A stretch of 8,624 bases of DNA from JBLHKE01 sp047619485 (GCA_047619485.1 JBLHKE010000313.1:1-8624); one strand, 5' to 3'. Positions 1-6,890 are shown, counted from the stretch's first letter. Notes: a model not told the origin generated them from the sequence alone. Translations and numbers: made by a program.

Positions 1-152
1 GCATCACGGATTTCCTGCACGGTAGCAGCCTCTCGCCAGGCGGTTCGCGCCTTATGCTCCACATCGGTCGGAGTGACCACGAGCGAATCCGTCTGTTCGG
101 TTCGAAGACTCTCGCAGAAATTGAATTTCCGAAACAACGCCGGTGAGGGCAT
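1..152 (-). CDS. Possible N-terminal fragment of an unrecognised gene, cut by window edge
   Basis: An ATG at 152 on the minus strand opens a frame that stays open for 50 codons to the left edge. The translation begins Met-Pro-Ser-Pro-Ala-Leu-Phe-Arg-Lys and becomes rich in Asp, Glu, Lys and Thr, as expected for a soluble protein. The opposite-strand frame over the same bases is Ser/Arg/Thr-rich and looks like an antisense shadow. I see no ribosome-binding site before the ATG, and the upstream bases are a C-rich run, so the start is unsure. No family is recognised. It could equally be a chance open frame; the sequence beyond the left edge would decide. Confidence 0.25.
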   Translation of the reverse strand, partial: MPSPALFRKFNFCESLRTEQTDSLVVTPTDVEHKARTAWREAATVQEIRD

Positions 153-198
153 GGGGTGGGGGCTCGACCGGTGGAGAACGCGGTCTGATCACCAACCC

Positions 199-209
199 GT
201 CCGACAGGC
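199..209. repeat. Extra partial copy of the element's terminal repeat core
   Basis: The 11-mer GTCCGACAGGC matches the right terminal repeat of the neighbouring element (393-403) in the same orientation, and the left terminal repeat (249-259) in inverse orientation. It lies 34 bases outside the element. It may be a remnant of an earlier insertion end or a chance match; 11 exact bases so close to the element make chance less likely. Confidence 0.4.
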
Positions 210-242
210 GGCCGGGGATGCTGGGGCTGGAAAAGCTATTCC

Positions 243-409
243 CTAGGAGCCTGTCGGACTTACCCGCTCCGGCAAGAATCATTTTGGAATTCGCCCAGAT
301 CCGCCCGCTGAATCGTCATTAAGTCCATTTAAATCCTCCCCAGCAAACGGATCTGGATCGGAGTTCTAAAACATTTTGCTCGAATCATCTAAGTCCGACA
401 GGCTCCTAG
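243..409. mobile_element. MITE-like 167-bp element with 20-bp perfect terminal inverted repeats
   Basis: The left end CTAGGAGCCTGTCGGACTTA (243-262) is the exact reverse complement of 390-409. The outer CTAG on each side is itself palindromic, so it could be a 4-bp target duplication, leaving a 16-bp terminal repeat beginning GAGCCTG. The symmetry continues inward imperfectly: CCAGATCCG (295-303) pairs with CGGATCTGG (348-356) and GCTG (307-310) with CAGC (341-344). The whole element is therefore one long interrupted hairpin with arms of about 68 bases and a roughly 30-base AT-rich centre. There is no transposase inside. The size, ends and lack of coding capacity fit a non-autonomous element moved by a transposase elsewhere in the genome; IS5-like insertion sequences can use CTAG-type targets, but I cannot assign a family. 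It ends 135 bases before the DUF1552 start and could affect transcription from its right end. Confidence 0.62.
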
Positions 410-544
410 CAACTAATGTTTTGGGTGGTGCCAGACGGAGCGCGCCCAATGTCACTTCCAAACCGTGGAATCGCCCCGAAACGGTATCCTGTCCGCTGTT
501 GCTAGGCTTGAAATCAGGGCGTAGCCGACGGAACATACCCACCG

Positions 545-1912
545 ATGAGCATCTCCCGCAGAAAATTTCTCAAGGCCAAAGGAGCCACCATCGCGCTACC
601 GTTCTTGCCATCGATTGCGCACACCTTCGCCGACGTCCCAAACAAGGGTATCAAGCCGGCGAAGAAACTGGTGATGATGTATGTGCCCAACGGCTTGGTG
701 CGGCGCTGTTTTTTCCCCGGTGAAGAAAATGGTGAGATTCCAGGTTTTGTCGGCGGGTTCAATGCGGACAAGTTCAAGGAAGAGAAACGCACCCGGCGCG
801 AGCCCGGCATCCACCCGGTGGAACTGACCTCGAGCATGCAGCCGCTGTCCGCCTATTCCGATGACATCTCCCTGGTGACGGGTTTGGACCGGACTTACAA
901 GAACGGGCAGGACGTGCACGCCCAGGGGGCGTCATGTTACCTGACGAGCGTGTCTCCCGAACAGGCCGCCACCAAGGGCATGCGCCACCCAAATGGCAGG
1001 AGCCTTGACCAAGTCATTGGTGACCACATCGGCCACAGCTCGGTCTTCAACACATTGGAGATTAGCTGCAACGGCTTCACAGCACCGAAGGAATCAATCT
1101 ATTTCAACAACATCTCTTGGTATGGGCCGGACAAGATCGCACCGTCGATCCGTGACCCGCAGAAACTCTACGAGCGGCTGTTCAGCGCTGACAGCTACCG
1201 GGAACACATCGACGACGTCACCGACCTGATGCTCGCAGATGCCAAGGCACTCACCAAAAAGCTCGGGCGCGAGGACAAAGAAACGCTGGGCGAATTCATG
1301 GAGATGATCCGCGATGTTGAGATCCGCATCAAAAAGCAGCAGAGCTTGGTCTCCTCGGCGGACATCAGAATCCCGAGGAACGAGATCCTCCCACGCGGCG
1401 AGTATATCAAGCTGCAGGCTGACCTCATGCTTTTAGCGATGCAGATGGGCATCACCAATGTCTGCACCTTCATGGTCGGTCCTGAGCGCTGGGACGCGTC
1501 GCTACTCTACGAGGGCGTGTTCGACAAACCGGTCCAGCACCACAACATGACCCACAACCAGAAGGGCGATGGCTACAAGGCGCTGCAGAAGATCGATATT
1601 TTCCACATGGAGCAATACGCCTACGTGCTGAAGCGGATGAAGGAGCTCAAGGAGGCCGATGGCACATCCCTGCTGGACAACTCCATCGTCACCTACGGCG
1701 CCGGCTTGGGCGACGGCGCCACGCACCAATATTTCGACCTGCCACTGATCGTCGCGGGCAAAGGTCAAGGCCAGCTGAAACAGGGACGCTTCATCCATTG
1801 CAAACCCGGCACCCTAAACTCCAACATGTGGCTGACTATCGCTAAACTGATGGGGCTTGAGCTCGACCAATACGCCGATAGCAGTGGTGTTGTTTCCGAA
1901 CTGTGGACCTAG
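545..1912 (+). CDS. Tat-exported DUF1552 (HXXSHH family) protein
   Basis: This is a 455-residue protein of the DUF1552 family, whose function is unknown. It starts with a Tat signal: Ser-Arg-Arg-Lys-Phe-Leu-Lys at residues 4-10, then a hydrophobic stretch ending near Ala-His-Thr-Phe-Ala (about 25-29), so it is predicted to be exported folded. Family hallmarks follow: a YVPNG segment near 46, HAQGASCYLTS near 125, the His-rich motif at about 332-338, and the C-terminal YGAGLGDG...H...DLP.IVAG segment. The family motif HxxSHH reads His-Asn-Met-Thr-His-Asn here, with Thr for Ser and Asn for the last His. Length is normal for the family. The ATG at 545 is chosen because the Tat motif follows directly, although the upstream Shine-Dalgarno (GACGGA near 528) is weak. 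Its stop overlaps the next gene's start, so the two are probably co-translated. DUF1552 genes commonly sit beside DUF1592 cytochromes, as here. Confidence 0.93.
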   Translation: MSISRRKFLKAKGATIALPFLPSIAHTFADVPNKGIKPAKKLVMMYVPNGLVRRCFFPGEENGEIPGFVGGFNADKFKEEKRTRREPGIHPVELTSSMQPLSAYSDDISLVTGLDRTYKNGQDVHAQGASCYLTSVSPEQAATKGMRHPNGRSLDQVIGDHIGHSSVFNTLEISCNGFTAPKESIYFNNISWYGPDKIAPSIRDPQKLYERLFSADSYREHIDDVTDLMLADAKALTKKLGREDKETLGEFMEMIRDVEIRIKKQQSLVSSADIRIPRNEILPRGEYIKLQADLMLLAMQMGITNVCTFMVGPERWDASLLYEGVFDKPVQHHNMTHNQKGDGYKALQKIDIFHMEQYAYVLKRMKELKEADGTSLLDNSIVTYGAGLGDGATHQYFDLPLIVAGKGQGQLKQGRFIHCKPGTLNSNMWLTIAKLMGLELDQYADSSGVVSELWT

Positions 1913-4866
1913 TGTTTCGCCAACTGCTCGTCTGCCTGCTGCTCGCGCTCGCTAGTGCTGCGCAACTGGCCGGCGCTAGTGAATTCGACGAATTCCTGAA
2001 GCCGCTGTTCGCCGAGAACTGCACCAAATGCCACGGCGAGAAGAAGACCAAAGGGAAGGTGAATCTTGAGGCGATAGTGACCGCAGATCAACTCCTTGAT
2101 GATCCGGCGATGATCAAGGAATTGATTGATGTCATCGATGCCAACGACATGCCGCCGGAAGACGAGCCGCAACTAGATGAGGCGGCGCGCGGACGGATGA
2201 TCACCTCCCTGAAGGCGATGCTTCGCGAATCGGCGGCCAGTGGCGGAGTGGACCGCCTTCAGATCCGGCGTCTCAACCGGTTCCAGTACAACAACGTGGT
2301 CAGGGATCTTTTCGGATTGGATCGTGACGTCTTCGGTCTTTCGGAGAAGCTGATGACCAGGCACAGCAACTACCTGCAGAACAACCCCGACGAAATGCCC
2401 GACAAGGTTCAGGTCGCCTGTCACTCCCTCGATCCGGCCGGTGGTCTTGCCGATGTGAACCCCTTTCCCAAAGACCTTCGTGCCGCGCACGGTTTCGACA
2501 ACCAGGCCAACCAGCTGACACTCTCACCGCTGCTGCTCGACGCATTTTTAAAGCTCAGCGTCTCCATCCTCGATAGCCCCGATTTCAACGAAGCTAAGGT
2601 CGGCATCTGGGCTGAGTTTTTCAAAGCACCAGAGCAAGGCACTGAGATGGCACCCGAGGTCAGGCTGCGGCTCGAGAAATTTCTCAAACAAGCGTTCCGT
2701 GGCCCGCTCGAGGACCAGACGCTCGATCGCTACACGGCCTACACTCTTTCGAAGATCGACAACGGTTTGCCATTCACCGACTGCATGAAAAAGGCAGCCT
2801 CGGCCGCGATGTCTTCGCCCTTGTTCCTCTACAGATACTCATCGGGCTCCGACTTCGAGCTCGCTTCCAGGCTGTCTTTTTTTCTCTGGGCGAGCAGCCC
2901 CGACGAAGAACTCCTCGGCTTGGCCAAAAGTGGCGAACTTTCGAAACCCGCCGTCCTGGCAAGAACCGTCGAGCGAATGTTGGCTGACCCGAAAATCGAG
3001 CGTTTCCTCGACACCTTTCCCTCGCAGTGGATGCAGCTCGAAAACGTCCTTGCCGCCACGCCCGACCCTAGCAAAGCGAAGTTTTTCAGTCTCAACAACA
3101 GCAAACCTGCCAGCACCCAGATGGTGCTCGAGCCCCTGTTACTTTTTGACACGGTCTTCATCGAAAACCGCCCTGTCATCGAGCTCATCGCGCCAGAATT
3201 CAGTTACCAGAGCGAGTTCCTCAAGACTTGGTACACCTCTGATCTAAAGCCGCCACAGGCCGACACTCAGAATCTCGCTGAGAAGAATCGCGCCAACGAC
3301 GAACACCGCAGATCACTCGGTGAAACGATCAAAGGCAAGCAGGTAGAACTCGCGTCGATCGACGACCCGGTGCGCGCCCGGCTGCTGGCCGGAAAGCAGC
3401 AGAGTGGTGGATCAAAAAAAGCGGTGGATCTAAAACCAGTCGCCGCTTGGGAGTTCGACGGCAACCTGGAGGACGCCATTGGCGCGCTCGATCTGAAAGC
3501 CCATGGCAAGATTGAATACAAAGACGGGATGGCTGTCCTGAATGAGAATGCTTTCCTCGAAAGCAGTAAATTGCCGATCGAACTCAAGGCGAAGACACTT
3601 GAAGTCTGGTGCCAGATCCACGACGTGAACCAGATCGGTGGCGGCTTGATGGGAATCCAGGGGCCAGGCGATTTTTTCGACACCATCGTCATCGGTGAGC
3701 GCCAGCCAAAGCACTGGATCTCAGGTAGTAACGGTTTCAGCCGCACCCAAGATTTCCCCGACTCCACACCCGAGGAGAAAGCCAACCAGCCACTGCACCT
3801 CGCGATGGTCTACAAGGATGACGGCACGACCTTGCTCTACCGCAATGGCAAGCCTTACGGCAAACCGTTCCGCAAAGGGACGAGCGCCGCTACGTTTCCG
3901 AAAGACCAGAGCTCAGTCATCTTCGGCCTGCGCCATCTCCCCCCGGGCGGCAACAAACATCTACCGGTGAGCCTCGGGCGTGCGCGTTTGTACGATCGCG
4001 CACTAACTGCGGAAGAACTCGAGGCATCGAGCAATGGCGACCATCTCTACATCACTGACAAGGAACTCGTCGGAGCGCACACTCCAGAGCACAGGAGCAA
4101 ACGAGCCGCCCTAAACAAATCTATCAATGAAGCCGAGATCGCTCTGAAGAAAATTCCAAAGAATCGCGACCTTAAAAAGTTCCAGCAAGAACTAGACAAC
4201 GGCTACGAAAACCAGATCCGCAACCAACTGCGTTCGCAATCCTTCCAGCGCGTCGCTGCCACCGATCCGCGCTACGGCGGCGTTGTCACCAACGCCGCCA
4301 TGCTCAGCATGACTTCAGGTCCGAAGCGCACGCATCCGATCGCACGCGGCGCGTGGGTCATCGAAGTTATTTTCAATGACCCGCCACCTCCACCACCGAA
4401 CGATATCCCCCCACTCAACGAGAATAGCGGCCCGAAAAATCTGACGATCCGTGAAAAATTTGCCGAGCACAGAAAAAACCCCGACTGCGCCGGTTGCCAC
4501 TCGCGCCTCGATCCTCTCGGCTTCGCTCTTGAGAATTTTGACATCACCGGACGCTGGCGAGACAAATACGAGAACGGTCGCGAGGTTGATTCCAGCGGGA
4601 CCTTAATGAAAAAATACGACTTCGATGGCATCGTTCGCTTCAAGCAGACGCTCATCAAAGAAGACAAACGATTCGCCAAGGCGTTCACAGGACACCTGCT
4701 CCGGTTCGCCCTGTCACGAGAGCTAGGTCCAGCAGACTCGCTATCGATTGAAACGATCGTCAACAAGTCCGAACAGGATCGGTTCAAGCTGCGATCGCTG
4801 ATCAAAGAGTTGATCCTGAGCGAGCCGTTTCTTCAAAGAAACGCTATAATTCCGAAATCGAAATAG
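1912..4866 (+). CDS. Secreted multidomain DUF1592-family c-type cytochrome with LamG-like insert
   Basis: This is an exported protein of about 984 residues. It is predicted to bind haem covalently at two CxxCH sites: CTKCH (37-41) in an N-terminal planctomycete-type cytochrome domain and CAGCH (859-863) near the C-terminus. Domains in order: Sec signal peptide (hydrophobic to about 20); cytochrome domain (25-100); DUF1587 with RRLNRFQYNNVVRDLFG (about 120-137); DUF1595 (about 249-310); the first part of DUF1592 (about 314-390); a charged helical stretch (456-490); a LamG-like beta-sandwich (about 511-715); a second charged helix (726-775); the rest of DUF1592 ending in six prolines (824-829); DUF1588 around CAGCH; DUF1585 (915-975). 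The LamG domain therefore interrupts DUF1592. The GTG at 1912 forms TAGTG with the previous stop and gives a cleaner signal peptide than the GTG at 1903. Members are thought to be extracytoplasmic haem proteins, but no reaction is established. Confidence 0.9.
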   Translation: MFRQLLVCLLLALASAAQLAGASEFDEFLKPLFAENCTKCHGEKKTKGKVNLEAIVTADQLLDDPAMIKELIDVIDANDMPPEDEPQLDEAARGRMITSLKAMLRESAASGGVDRLQIRRLNRFQYNNVVRDLFGLDRDVFGLSEKLMTRHSNYLQNNPDEMPDKVQVACHSLDPAGGLADVNPFPKDLRAAHGFDNQANQLTLSPLLLDAFLKLSVSILDSPDFNEAKVGIWAEFFKAPEQGTEMAPEVRLRLEKFLKQAFRGPLEDQTLDRYTAYTLSKIDNGLPFTDCMKKAASAAMSSPLFLYRYSSGSDFELASRLSFFLWASSPDEELLGLAKSGELSKPAVLARTVERMLADPKIERFLDTFPSQWMQLENVLAATPDPSKAKFFSLNNSKPASTQMVLEPLLLFDTVFIENRPVIELIAPEFSYQSEFLKTWYTSDLKPPQADTQNLAEKNRANDEHRRSLGETIKGKQVELASIDDPVRARLLAGKQQSGGSKKAVDLKPVAAWEFDGNLEDAIGALDLKAHGKIEYKDGMAVLNENAFLESSKLPIELKAKTLEVWCQIHDVNQIGGGLMGIQGPGDFFDTIVIGERQPKHWISGSNGFSRTQDFPDSTPEEKANQPLHLAMVYKDDGTTLLYRNGKPYGKPFRKGTSAATFPKDQSSVIFGLRHLPPGGNKHLPVSLGRARLYDRALTAEELEASSNGDHLYITDKELVGAHTPEHRSKRAALNKSINEAEIALKKIPKNRDLKKFQQELDNGYENQIRNQLRSQSFQRVAATDPRYGGVVTNAAMLSMTSGPKRTHPIARGAWVIEVIFNDPPPPPPNDIPPLNENSGPKNLTIREKFAEHRKNPDCAGCHSRLDPLGFALENFDITGRWRDKYENGREVDSSGTLMKKYDFDGIVRFKQTLIKEDKRFAKAFTGHLLRFALSRELGPADSLSIETIVNKSEQDRFKLRSLIKELILSEPFLQRNAIIPKSK

Positions 4867-4918
4867 GGGCCGCCTGGGTCTTGCTCAGACTGGACTGCAG
4901 ACGGAATCTTGTGAGCTT

Positions 4919-4937
4919 CTAACGAAGGACGCGTTAG
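4919..4937 (+). other. Small hairpin after the DUF1592 gene
   Basis: CTAACG (4919-4924) and CGTTAG (4932-4937) are perfect complements across a 7-base loop. No T-run follows, so an intrinsic terminator is not supported. It may be part of a processed or regulatory leader, or chance. Confidence 0.3.
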
Positions 4938-4960
4938 CCACAGGGTGAGAGAATTGGCTT

Positions 4961-4981
4961 CCGCTACCACACGGGTAGTGG
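4961..4981 (+). promoter_or_regulatory. Hairpin just upstream of the propeller gene start
   Basis: CCGCTACC (4961-4968) pairs with GGTAGTGG (4974-4981), giving eight pairs with one G-U and a 5-base loop. It ends 13 bases before the ATG at 4995, where a ribosome-binding site would lie, and no Shine-Dalgarno sequence is visible there. It could influence translation of the downstream gene or mark the 3' end of the upstream transcript; the lack of a following T-run argues against a classical terminator. Confidence 0.35.
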
Positions 4982-4994
4982 TTAGTGTGTTTTG

Positions 4995-5963
4995 ATGATT
5001 CAGCAGCCAAGCAATGAACGCATCAGACAGGCATTGGGATGGGTCAGTTGTGCGCTCCTATTGTTTCTAGCTGCCTGGCCATCGGCTGCTCAGAAAAAGG
5101 CTGAACCGCACCCAGCCGTGACGCGGATGATCATCCCGGAGGGCGCAAAGTGTTTCGATTGGATCATGGACGAAGCCAGCGGGCGCATTTTCACCAGCGT
5201 CGTCATCGGCGCTAGCGGCTCGGTGATCGAGTTCGACTTGGCCACTGGCAAGGAACAGCGGCGCTTCAAGGTGACCAGTCAGCCGGTTCATCTGGCGATC
5301 AAAAACTCCACGCTGATAGTCGGCGACCGAGGGGTAGGCAAGGTGCATTTCATCGACCTGAAGAGCAACAAGCTCAGCGGCGAGCTGCAGCTCCCTGTCC
5401 CGTGGGTGAACTCGATTTTCTGTTCAGAGGCCGACAATTCTTATATTTATGTCGCTGCTGGCAAATCGTATAGGGAGCGCATTCCGACGATCTACCAGAT
5501 AGACTTGGGCACGCGGAAGGTTCGCAAGCAGCACGACGGGGAGCGCTGGCGCGGCAGCCGCGGATTGGGCGAGGTCGTGATGTCACCCGACGGGAGATTT
5601 ATCCTCGCCGGTGCTCCACAGAAGAATTCAGGCAACATGCTGATGAGGGTCGATGAGGAGGCGTGCACGTTCGACTCCCTCGTGGAGTTCCGTGAGGATA
5701 AAAACTTCAAGCAGGCAGGTCCATCGAACCGTTTTTGGACGATCGGTTATCAAATGTGGCCAATCGATCTCACATCCCACGTGAAGGGCGAGGTTGAACC
5801 CGACTCTTACCAAAGACACCCGCTCATCTCTTTCGAATCCTACCCATACATTGTCGCGTTACACTCGACCCGCGACCTCGCTGCTGGGATCACGATGAAG
5901 AAGGTCGACCACCCTGCAGCCCAATTTTCACAGCGCGTGTATCGCTCCTGTCATCTACCTTAG
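4995..5963 (+). CDS. Exported beta-propeller-like (YVTN/WD40-type) protein
   Basis: This is a 322-residue protein with an N-terminal signal sequence (ALLLFLAAWPSAAQ, about residues 20-33), so it is predicted to be secreted or periplasmic. The mature part has recurring beta-strand units typical of YVTN/WD40-like propellers, for example GSVIEFDLATGKEQRRF, VHFIDLKSNKLSGEL and TIYQIDLGTRKVRKQ, followed by an SPDGRFILAG segment: each has a hydrophobic strand, an Asp and a Lys/Arg-rich turn. No enzymatic motif is visible. The ATG at 4995 is preferred to the TTG one codon earlier. The end is suspicious: the last 15 or so residues do not resemble a propeller strand, and an open +1 frame begins at 5899, overlaps the end and runs into the next coding region. 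The true gene may therefore be longer and broken. Specific ligand or partner unknown. Confidence 0.75.
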   Translation: MIQQPSNERIRQALGWVSCALLLFLAAWPSAAQKKAEPHPAVTRMIIPEGAKCFDWIMDEASGRIFTSVVIGASGSVIEFDLATGKEQRRFKVTSQPVHLAIKNSTLIVGDRGVGKVHFIDLKSNKLSGELQLPVPWVNSIFCSEADNSYIYVAAGKSYRERIPTIYQIDLGTRKVRKQHDGERWRGSRGLGEVVMSPDGRFILAGAPQKNSGNMLMRVDEEACTFDSLVEFREDKNFKQAGPSNRFWTIGYQMWPIDLTSHVKGEVEPDSYQRHPLISFESYPYIVALHSTRDLAAGITMKKVDHPAAQFSQRVYRSCHLP

Positions 5964-5967
5964 CCTT

Positions 5968-6306
5968 GTGCTGCAAACCGTTGCTGAAAATGCCAAGTTG
6001 CCGGAAGGCACAACGGAATTGCTCGGCAAGTTGAAGAACTTCATTGCCGAGGAGACGATGGCATACACGTGGGGGTGGCATCCGCAAGGTAGCGGCGTTC
6101 GCTTAGAATTTAACGAGAATGGATCCGTCTGGCATCTTGGCATGCATGGCAAATGGGCGGTCGTCGCCGAGCGACGTGTCATGATTAGCCCTGCAGATGG
6201 CCACCCGAAAGTGCTGATGGAGTTCGATGAAGATTTGAGCAAGTGGAGCGAGGTCGATGGGGATCTCGGTGGGATTCGACGCGAGGGGCGCACACAGAAG
6301 AAGTAG
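5968..6306 (+). CDS. Small Trp-rich beta-domain protein, possibly the detached C-terminus of the preceding gene
   Basis: This frame encodes 112 residues from a GTG at 5968. A short helix (LPEGTTELLGKLKNF, about 11-25) is followed by a compact beta-rich segment with regularly spaced aromatic residues: TWGWHPQGSG, then LEFNENGSVWHLG, KWAVV, VLMEFDEDLSKW. This lipocalin-like pattern resembles small C-terminal domains seen on secreted Planctomycetota and Verrucomicrobiota proteins; that likeness is from memory. No signal peptide or Shine-Dalgarno is seen with this start. The same frame is open back to 5899 and encodes a hydrophobic stretch (IAPVIYLSLVL) with no start codon, so this may be the C-terminus of the propeller protein separated by a frameshift. 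The alternative is a separate gene four bases downstream. Confidence 0.55.
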   Translation: MLQTVAENAKLPEGTTELLGKLKNFIAEETMAYTWGWHPQGSGVRLEFNENGSVWHLGMHGKWAVVAERRVMISPADGHPKVLMEFDEDLSKWSEVDGDLGGIRREGRTQKK

Positions 6307-6341
6307 CGACGATCAAGATCCGTCAGACTACGGCGCTCGTC

Positions 6342-6470
6342 TTATCTCTGCCTCACCTTCAATTCCTCCAAGCGCCGTGCGCAATTATTCACCAGTGTAT
6401 TGAGAGATGCTCTGGTCTCCACGACGACGCCGACCTGCCAGCCCAACAAGAATTCCCCGAAGTTTTCCAT
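6342..6470 (-). CDS. Possible small 42-residue protein of unknown function
   Basis: A minus-strand ATG at 6470 opens a 42-codon frame ending in TAA. The product (MENFGEFLLGWQVGVVVETR at the start) has a hydrophobic first half and a charged helical end (RRLEELKVRQR). Composition is protein-like, but there is no ribosome-binding site and no recognised family. It lies in a gap between genes on the other strand. It could be a gene remnant or chance. Confidence 0.2.
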   Translation of the reverse strand: MENFGEFLLGWQVGVVVETRASLNTLVNNCARRLEELKVRQR

Positions 6471-6553
6471 GACTGCGCACTGCGGCCACCAAGGCAAATC
6501 TAGCCGGATCCCACCGCATCTCGCCTCAGCATTGACGCTGCGGGTCTGGGTCT

Positions 6554-6852
6554 GAATTATCCTAGCAAAAGGAAGGCTACAATTTTCCAGTCGATCACAG
6601 AATCCTCGCAGTCCAATTTTCTAGCCAGACGCCTTTTCTGGCAGCTCAAAATTATTCTTCCTGCCGCTGAACTCCCTCCATCCTCTGCTCCGTCTGCCCC
6701 GTTTTCCCGACCCAATTTTCGGCTTGTAGAGCCCCCCAATTCCCGGTCAAATTGGGATAGTGAACGGGAATTGCGCCTTCTTCCCCCTGCACCCCTCTAA
6801 CCCCGCCCGGCAGGCGCCGAGGGACAGCGGGGTCAGACGTGCAATTTTCTAG
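6554..6852. repeat. Cluster of CAATTTTCTAG-like short repeats
   Basis: Related motifs, all in the same orientation, occur at 6580-6590 (CAATTTTCCAG), 6614-6624 (CAATTTTCTAG), 6713-6722 (CAATTTTCGG) and 6842-6852 (CAATTTTCTAG), with a weaker version at 6554 (GAATTATCCTAGCAA). The last copy is preceded by GGGGTCAGACGTG. Such ends resemble the REP-like sequences found near REP-associated tyrosine transposases in some bacteria; this is recollection, and no transposase is in the window. The stretch is probably an intergenic repeat array or a decayed mobile element. Confidence 0.5.
6737..6773. repeat. 9-bp perfect inverted repeat
   Basis: CAATTCCCG (6737-6745) is the exact reverse complement of CGGGAATTG (6765-6773) across a 19-base spacer. 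The spacer also contains AATTGG, which can pair alternatively with CCAATT at 6736-6741. It lies inside the CAATTTTC-type repeat cluster and is probably part of the same repeat family. Confidence 0.45.
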
Positions 6853-6866
6853 CAATCGCGTCTGAC
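6832..6866. repeat. 8-bp inverted repeat enclosing the last CAATTTTCTAG copy
   Basis: GTCAGACG (6832-6839) is complementary to CGTCTGAC (6859-6866); the 19-base loop holds CAATTTTCTAGCAAT. It ends 25 bases before the chosen esterase start, so it lies in the probable leader or promoter of that gene. Form and position fit a REP-type hairpin or an operator-like site. Confidence 0.45.
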
Positions 6867-6890
6867 GTAGAAATGTTATTGATAGGAACT

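Larger units (their letters stand above)
6307..6872. other. 566-bp intergenic region with repeats, no confident gene
   Basis: The left half (to about 6540) shows nothing beyond a doubtful 42-codon frame. The right half carries the short-repeat cluster and inverted repeats listed separately. Reading frames here on either strand are low-complexity (Gly, Glu, Gln-rich on the minus strand) and coincide with the repeats. I see no tRNA or rRNA, and no clear promoter hexamers. Confidence 0.6.

Noticed and set aside
1..246. Plus-strand frame open from the left edge and closed by the TAG of the element's end
   Set aside because: The Ser/Thr/Arg/Ala-rich translation looks like an antisense shadow; a gene truncated by insertion was considered but has no support.
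52..282. 76-codon minus-strand frame spanning the left repeat
   Set aside because: It starts within the element and is low-complexity and Pro/Ser-rich; the overlapping minus frame from 152 is more protein-like.
376..723. 115-codon plus-strand frame overlapping the DUF1552 start
   Set aside because: It begins inside the right arm of the inverted-repeat element, runs over the DUF1552 N-terminus in another frame, and its translation is Arg/Ser-rich with no family likeness.
3267..3785. 172-codon minus-strand frame opposite the DUF1592 gene
   Set aside because: It is the antisense of a strongly family-like coding region, with Ser/Pro/Arg-rich shadow composition.
6243..6503. 86-codon plus-strand frame rich in Cys and His
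   Set aside because: It starts inside the Trp-rich domain gene in another frame and lacks ordered metal-binding spacing.
6557..6855. Minus-strand frames rich in Gly, Glu and Gln
   Set aside because: They coincide with the repeat cluster, have no ribosome-binding site and look like repeat-derived low-complexity frames.
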